A stretch of 11,565 nucleotides of DNA from Streptosporangiaceae bacterium. GTDB taxonomy: Bacteria; Actinomycetota; Actinomycetes; Streptosporangiales; Streptosporangiaceae. The position numbers and the translations under genes are program-made. A model generated the notes under the pieces. It made no database searches, had not been told where the DNA came from, and worked only from the letters and a program-made list of their open reading frames with translations. The DNA lies in assembly GCA_030040475.1 (NCBI GenBank), contig JASHTQ010000196.1:1-11565 (forward strand), given 5' to 3'. Positions 5,991 to 11,565 of the stretch are shown in pieces (the first letter of the stretch is position 1; every line of letters begins with the position of its first letter).

Positions 5991-7334
5991 ATGTCGGCAG
6001 TTCAAGAGGCGATAGGACAGCGCGAGCGGGGCCTGCGGCGGCTCTTTAAGCGACCGTGGTGCTGGCCACTGCTGGCGATGCCAACGTCACTTATCGTATA
6101 CGTCGTCATACTGCTCGGCTTCGACCTCGGCCTGACCGGGTGGGAGATCTCTGACACCTCGCCGCACGTCGGGGACATCGCCCTGTTTGCCGGGCTACTT
6201 GTCGCGGCGGTGGTCTGCGTCGAGGCGATGCGCCGCCTCGGCCAGCCATCGGGCGTGTCCCGCGATCTCCTCTCCGCGTGGTGGCTGCCGATTGCGTTGC
6301 TGCTGCCTCCGGCCTATGCGCTGGTCGCTCCGTTCGTCGTCGGAGCGGTCCTGTACGCACAGGACCGGCAGAAGCCGCTCTACCGCCGCGTGTTCAGCTC
6401 GGCAGCGCTCGGGCTGGCCGGAGCCGCGGCATCGACCACCTTCCACCAGCTGATCCCGGGCATCGTGCTGGCCACGCTGCACGGCTCCTACGCCTGGCTG
6501 AGCCGCCCGGCGGCGATCCCGGTCACGCTGGGCTGCGCGATCTTGTTCGACATCATCAACACGAGCCTGGTGGCGGTCGCCGCGCACCTGGCCGATCCGG
6601 AGGAGCCGCTCGGCAAGGTGCTGTGGGACCGGGAGACCCTGCTGCTCGACCTGACAGAGACCTGCGTGGGCATCCTGGTCACGATCACCTGCGCGCTCAG
6701 CTTCCTGCTGCTCCTGGTCGCCCTGCCGCCGGTCATCCTGCTCCAGCGCAGCCTGATGCACCAGCAGCTGCAGGCGGCCGCCCAGACCGACCCGAAGACC
6801 GGGCTGCTGAACGCGACCGCCTGGCAGCGGGAGGCCGACTCGGAGGTCGCCAGGGCGCTGCGCATGGAAACGCCGCTGGCCCTGCTGCTGATAGACGTCG
6901 ACCACTTCAAGCAGGTCAACGACGGCCACGGGCACCTCATCGGGGACGAGGTACTGCGCGGGCTGGCCGCCGAGCTCAGGCACCAGGTCCGCGAATCGGA
7001 TGTGGTGGGCAGGTTCGGCGGCGAGGAGTTCACCGTCCTGCTGCCGGGGATCGGAGCCACCGAGGCCTGCCGGATCGCCGAACGGCTGCGGCACAGTGCC
7101 AGCGTGCTGAGGGTCAGCGCCGGGGATGCGCAGATCAGCGTCACGGTCTCGATCGGGGTCGCGGTCCTCGGCCGCCACGGCCGTGACCTGTTCGAGCTCC
7201 TCGCCGCCGCCGACCTGGCGCTGTACCGGGCCAAGGACGCCGGCCGCAACCGGATCCGGCTATGCGCCCCGGTCAAGGCCCCCAAGGATCCCGTGCCCGA
7301 GCCCGTGGCAGACGGGCAAGCTCAAGAGGACTAG
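5991..7334 (+). CDS. Membrane-bound GGDEF diguanylate cyclase
   Basis: The 447-residue product should make cyclic di-GMP from two GTP at the inner face of the membrane. The N-terminal part (about 25-255) has several hydrophobic membrane segments, roughly at 27-48, 62-80, 95-123, 135-165, 174-200 and 222-252, with a basic cytoplasmic start (RERGLRRLFKRP). The C-terminal GGDEF domain (about 266-426) has the metal-binding IDVDHFKQVND (301-311), the active-site GGEEF (343-347) and an inhibitory I-site RESD (334-337) exactly five residues before it. Activity and product feedback are therefore both expected. No EAL, HD-GYP or PAS domain is present; the membrane part may be the sensor. I chose ATG 5991 because GGGAGG lies 4 bases upstream; the same frame also offers TTG 5970 and ATG 5976 without a ribosome site. 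It lies between the ssb and ettA genes. Confidence 0.93.
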   Translation: MSAVQEAIGQRERGLRRLFKRPWCWPLLAMPTSLIVYVVILLGFDLGLTGWEISDTSPHVGDIALFAGLLVAAVVCVEAMRRLGQPSGVSRDLLSAWWLPIALLLPPAYALVAPFVVGAVLYAQDRQKPLYRRVFSSAALGLAGAAASTTFHQLIPGIVLATLHGSYAWLSRPAAIPVTLGCAILFDIINTSLVAVAAHLADPEEPLGKVLWDRETLLLDLTETCVGILVTITCALSFLLLLVALPPVILLQRSLMHQQLQAAAQTDPKTGLLNATAWQREADSEVARALRMETPLALLLIDVDHFKQVNDGHGHLIGDEVLRGLAAELRHQVRESDVVGRFGGEEFTVLLPGIGATEACRIAERLRHSASVLRVSAGDAQISVTVSIGVAVLGRHGRDLFELLAAADLALYRAKDAGRNRIRLCAPVKAPKDPVPEPVADGQAQED

Positions 7335-7358
7335 ACAACAGGCACGTGCCCGTAGGCT
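7332..7358 (+). promoter_or_regulatory. Probable leaderless promoter of ettA with a palindrome in its spacer
   Basis: TAGACA (7332-7337, overlapping the GGDEF stop codon) and TAGGCT (7353-7358) resemble -35 and -10 boxes with a 15-bp spacer. Transcription would begin about 7 bases after the -10 box, at or next to the ettA ATG at 7366. No Shine-Dalgarno sequence precedes that ATG, which fits a leaderless mRNA. The spacer contains the perfect 10-bp palindrome GGCACGTGCC (7341-7350), a possible operator. Confidence 0.5.
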
Positions 7359-7365
7359 TGATGCC

Positions 7366-9013
<1,648 letters not shown>

Positions 9014-9030
<17 letters not shown>

Positions 9031-9053
9031 CCAAGCCAAGCCGCGGGTGAGCC
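9014..9053. terminator. Inverted repeat over the ettA stop, probable bidirectional terminator
   Basis: GGCTCACCCGCG (9014-9025) and CGCGGGTGAGCC (9042-9053) are perfect 12-bp inverted copies with a 16-base spacer. The left arm lies in the last codons of ettA and the ettA stop (9028-9030) is in the loop. The repeat ends 10 bp before the stop of the converging minus-strand gene, so it can serve both transcripts. No T-run is present. Confidence 0.7.
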
Positions 9054-9063
9054 GGCCCGCTCC

Positions 9064-9564
9064 TCAGGCGCCGCCGAGCGAGGACAGCGGGATGGTCTGG
9101 GTCGCGGCCACGTGATACGTCTTGCCGCCAGCCGTGTACGTGGTACTGCCGGTGAGGATGATCGTCAGCCTGCTGAAGTAGCGCTGACCGGAGTGGCCCG
9201 ACCACGCCTCGGCGCGCCACAGCGCGACCAGAGCCGGGAAGCTGACGTAGTGGCCGGCCGCGCAACTGGGCGTGCAGGTGTTGAAGACGTAGCGACCGGT
9301 GGCGAAGGCAGCGGAAGAGCCCCACGAGGCCCACTGCAGCTTGCTGACGTAGGCGTTTCCGTCGCCGCACGCCATGATGTACGTGCCCGGCCGGGTCTGG
9401 CCGTGCATTGCGCAGTTGACGAGGACAGGCACGCTGGCTGCGCTGCTCGACAGGTGCGGCTGCCCGCTCGCCGCGCCCGCTGTCGACGCAAAGCCGACGG
9501 TAACCCCGATCGCGGCGATGCCGCACAGCCCGATAACGGCGGCCTTGACCCGACTGATCCCCAT
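9064..9564 (-). CDS. Small secreted protein with conserved cysteines, function unknown
   Basis: The 166-residue product has a clear Sec signal peptide: a short positive start (MGISRVK), a hydrophobic core (8-24) and a likely cleavage site after ASTAGA (about 26-31). The mature part of about 135 residues has four cysteines, C51 and C66 (VNCAMHG, IMACGDGN) and C97 and C101 (NTCTPSCAAGHY), likely forming two disulfides outside the cell. The pattern of ACGDGN, LQWASWG and CTPSCAAGHY resembles a widespread actinobacterial family of secreted proteins without known function, recalled from memory rather than searched. The start ATG (9562-9564) is preceded on its strand by GAGGGG at a suitable distance. 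It runs against ettA and is separated from the upstream M24 gene by 145 bp, so it probably has its own promoter, though no clear -10/-35 pair is visible. Confidence 0.85.
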   Translation of the reverse strand: MGISRVKAAVIGLCGIAAIGVTVGFASTAGAASGQPHLSSSAASVPVLVNCAMHGQTRPGTYIMACGDGNAYVSKLQWASWGSSAAFATGRYVFNTCTPSCAAGHYVSFPALVALWRAEAWSGHSGQRYFSRLTIILTGSTTYTAGGKTYHVAATQTIPLSSLGGA

Positions 9565-9709
9565 TGACGTCCCCTCTCGTTGGCTCTTAGGTGCTGACCT
9601 GTACGTTCGTAAGACAGACCCCGGCCGCGCCCGGTTGGCCGAGCAATTCCCGCGGGGATCTCGTCTTGCTATTCGGAGCGGGCGGCCGCGGCGATTGCCC
9701 TGCCCGGCG
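9565..9709. other. Short gap between the M24 gene and the secreted-protein gene
   Basis: This 145-bp gap contains the ribosome site of the secreted-protein gene (GAGGGG on the minus strand, within 9569-9577) and probably its promoter, but no convincing -10/-35 pair is seen. A near-palindrome ATTCCCGCGGGGAT lies around 9646-9659. No gene is visible. Confidence 0.5.
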
Positions 9710-11098
9710 TCACGAGCGGCGCATGGCCAGCTGCGGCGACAGCCACAGCGGCGGCAGGTACCCGGCCAGGTTCGACAGCGGCAGCACCTCGGGCTTCAAA
9801 CTGATGCCGAGCGCGTCCGCCATGAACGCGCGCCGCGCGCGCGCCCGCTGCCACATCCCCGGGTAGCGCGCGGCAAGCTCGGCCCGCAGCGTGTCGTCGG
9901 CAAGCGCGACCCCGTCCTCGATGTTCGACGTGTGGTAGGCGGTCCCGGTGGCCGGGATGATGTCGAGCTGCAGCGCCATGCCGGACGCCAGCGTCACCGC
10001 CGACCCCGCGTACACCGGGGAGCTCGGCCACTCGTCCAGGTGGATGAAGTGGCCCGGGTTCAGGTGCACGCCGAAGAAGGGGTCGGCCAGGTGCCGCCGC
10101 ATGACCTCGTACAGCTCGCCGCCGGTAACGCCGATCCCCACCGTCTCGTACCACTCGGCGGCGCACGCGAAGTACGGCGCCACCAGCCGGTCCACGTAGT
10201 CGGCGGCCGCGGCGGGCAGGTCGCCGGCCGACGCGGCGAGGAAGCCGCCGCGGGCGATGTTGCTGCCCCAGTAGCCAAGCGACGCGCTCATCGGGTCGCC
10301 CTGCCGCAGCACCCGCCCGGAGGCGCTGGCCAGGCCGAGCGCGCAGCGCTCGCCGGACAGCAGCACCGGGTGGTAGGAGTACGGCAGCCCGATCGTCTGG
10401 TACAGCGAGAACGCGGCCAGCTCGGTCAGGCCGGGCCGCACGCCGTGCAGCAGCCGGCGCATGGACTCAGACCCGTGCGTGGCCGCGAACTCGAAGCAGG
10501 CCAGCTGGTCCGCGTCGCTGACCAGGCGCAGCCCGCGGCCGGGCGCGGTGAACAGCGCCGTGGCGTTGACCACCGCGCAGCCAAGCGCGCGCAGCGAGTC
10601 GACGATGAACGCCGGGGCGTCGACCCACGACTCGGGCAGGTCGGCCTCGGCGGCGTCGAAGTACTTCCAGCCGGCGACCCCCACCCGCCGCACCCCGTCG
10701 CCCAGCCCGGCGGATCGCAGCACGGCGTCAAGCCGCGGGCTGGCCGAACGGTCCTGGTTGACCAGGCTGAAGCTCTGGTAGCGGACGACCTCGATGCCGT
10801 CGGGCACGACCTTCGCGTACGACTCGCCCTCGTTGCCGACCAGCAGCACCGGCGCCCGCCCGGGCGTCAGGATCAGCAGCGACTCCTCGAACCGGGGGTC
10901 GTACCCGGTCAGGTAGCTCAGGTTGGCGAAGTGCTCCCTGTCGGCGTAGACGATCAGCGCGTCCATGCCTGCCGCGGCCGCCGCGGCCGCCGCCGCCGCG
11001 ATCCGCGCCCGGTAGGTCGCGGCCGGGATCGACGGCTGCTCGGCGGGCAGCTCATAGCAGGGCAGGTCGACCGGCCCGAGTTCGACCCCGTGGGTCAC
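9710..11098 (-). CDS. Divergent M24-family (Xaa-Pro peptidase/creatinase-fold) protein
   Basis: The 462-residue product has the two-domain layout of M24 'pita-bread' proteins: an N-terminal creatinase/prolidase-like domain (about 25-180, with REHFANLSYLTGYDPRFEE) and a C-terminal domain (about 195-430). Several peptidase metal ligands seem changed: DAG becomes SLG (S273) and the second Asp becomes N280. H350 (NPGHFIH) and E394 (NIEDG) remain, while the first Glu may be D379. It may therefore act without metals, as creatinase does, or not be a peptidase. I chose GTG 11098 because it overlaps the permease stop by 4 bp (GTGA), without a ribosome site, as expected for coupled translation; the frame remains open further upstream, but that would overlap permease coding. 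A run of ten alanines (34-43) comes from GC-only DNA. The substrate is unknown, but the coupled permease suggests an imported amino acid, peptide or amidine. Confidence 0.82.
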   Translation of the reverse strand: MTHGVELGPVDLPCYELPAEQPSIPAATYRARIAAAAAAAAAAGMDALIVYADREHFANLSYLTGYDPRFEESLLILTPGRAPVLLVGNEGESYAKVVPDGIEVVRYQSFSLVNQDRSASPRLDAVLRSAGLGDGVRRVGVAGWKYFDAAEADLPESWVDAPAFIVDSLRALGCAVVNATALFTAPGRGLRLVSDADQLACFEFAATHGSESMRRLLHGVRPGLTELAAFSLYQTIGLPYSYHPVLLSGERCALGLASASGRVLRQGDPMSASLGYWGSNIARGGFLAASAGDLPAAAADYVDRLVAPYFACAAEWYETVGIGVTGGELYEVMRRHLADPFFGVHLNPGHFIHLDEWPSSPVYAGSAVTLASGMALQLDIIPATGTAYHTSNIEDGVALADDTLRAELAARYPGMWQRARARRAFMADALGISLKPEVLPLSNLAGYLPPLWLSPQLAMRRS

Positions 11099-11565
11099 GA
11101 CGCGTCCGGGGCTGCCGCCGCCGCGTCGTCCCAGTCCACGTCGCCCTGCGCATCCGTGGTGTGGCCGACGAGCTCGGTCGCGCCCCGCTGCAGCGCGCCC
11201 GGGCGGCGGCGCTCCAGCCAGATCATGTAACCGGCCCCGATGAGCATCACCACGATGAAGATGTACGGGGTCAGGTCGATCGGCCAGGACGGCACCGGGT
11301 ACACGGTGGTCCACAGCACAGGCAGCAAGGCGAGCGTGCCGATGCCCGGCAGCACAAGGTGCCGCCAGACGTTGTAGTCGTCGCGATGCTCCCGCAGGAT
11401 GTACGCGGTCAGCGCGAAGTTGGCCATGATGTACAGCACGATGACCGCCAGCGTGGTGACCGTGCCGAGGAAGCCGAAGATGTCGCCGGGCGCCAGCGCC
11501 AGGCCGACGATGAGGATCGCGACGATCCCGATCGACTGCTGGACCGCGATCGCGAACGTCGGCGT
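11095..11565 (-). CDS. APC-family amino-acid permease, C-terminal part
   Basis: The frame is open to the window edge and gives the last 156 residues of an integral membrane transporter. Three or four hydrophobic segments are visible: near residues 4-25 of the fragment (FAIAVQQSIGIVAILIVGLA), 31-54 (GFLGTVTTLAVIVLYIMANF), 69-86 (LVLPGIGTLALLPVLWTT) and 95-114 (LTPYIFIVVMLIGAGYMIWL). The motif YILREHRDDYNVWRHLVLP and the following VYPVPSWPIDLTPY are typical of the C-terminal end of actinobacterial APC superfamily amino-acid permeases. The tail (about 115-156) is cytoplasmic and ends in an acidic, alanine-rich stretch. Its stop overlaps the GTG start of the M24 gene by 4 bp, so both are in one operon, permease first. 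The N-terminal two thirds lie beyond the window, so substrate class cannot be refined. Confidence 0.9.
   Translation of the reverse strand, partial: TPTFAIAVQQSIGIVAILIVGLALAPGDIFGFLGTVTTLAVIVLYIMANFALTAYILREHRDDYNVWRHLVLPGIGTLALLPVLWTTVYPVPSWPIDLTPYIFIVVMLIGAGYMIWLERRRPGALQRGATELVGHTTDAQGDVDWDDAAAAAPDAS

Noticed and set aside
9374..11230. 618-codon plus-strand open frame opposite the M24 gene
   Set aside because: Arg/Pro/Gly-rich translation without motifs, antisense to a recognisable protein and overlapping the secreted-protein gene.
11099..11314. Longer N-terminus for the M24 protein, starting inside the permease gene
   Set aside because: The extra residues are Arg/Gly-rich shadow of permease coding; the GTG overlapping the permease stop fits the family N-terminus.

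Overview
The window is GC-rich chromosomal DNA whose gene content and sequence style fit an actinobacterium (Actinomycetota, broadly Streptomyces/Streptosporangiales-like). The reasons are strong G/C bias at third codon positions, GTG starts, 1- to 4-base gene overlaps, a TTGTCCACA-type DnaA box, an ssb paralogue near ettA, and a hut locus of the actinobacterial type (hutU, an M20 amidohydrolase, hutF). The genus cannot be fixed from the sequence alone. No phage, insertion sequence, CRISPR array, RNA gene or classical defence system is visible.

Layout. (1) Positions 1-4006 (+) hold a tightly overlapping histidine-degradation block: the C-terminal three quarters of urocanase HutU, an M20 amidohydrolase sitting where the final deformylase step would be expected, and formimidoylglutamate deiminase HutF. 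An aldo/keto reductase (4020-4790) follows after 13 bp. (2) Positions 4791-4965 are a regulatory gap with two direct DnaA-box sequences and a hairpin just before the ribosome site of an SSB-like gene (4966-5622). (3) Positions 5623-5990 are a non-coding gap with degenerate tandem repeats, two GC-rich inverted repeats and a perfect TATAAT -10 box. (4) A membrane-bound GGDEF diguanylate cyclase (5991-7334) is followed by ettA (7366-9030), the ABC-F translation factor, which appears to have its own leaderless promoter. (5) A long inverted repeat at the end of ettA (9014-9053) separates it from three minus-strand genes: a small secreted cysteine-containing protein (9064-9564), a divergent M24 'pita-bread' protein (9710-11098), and the C-terminal end of an APC-family amino-acid permease (11095-11565), which overlaps the M24 gene by 4 bp.

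How the genes fit together. HutU and HutF catalyse the second and fourth steps of histidine degradation; HutF releases ammonia and makes N-formylglutamate. The M20 enzyme between them is the natural candidate for the last step, giving glutamate and formate. The SSB paralogue and EttA are neighbours in other actinobacteria (Rv2478c and Rv2477c in M. tuberculosis); here a c-di-GMP synthase lies between them. The permease and M24 protein look like an uptake-plus-processing pair.

Most unusual points: a 50-bp imperfect palindrome lying in frame inside an apparent extra segment of the M20 gene; the paired DnaA boxes upstream of ssb; and the loss of the usual M24 metal-binding aspartates. I did not find a convincing new multi-gene system.
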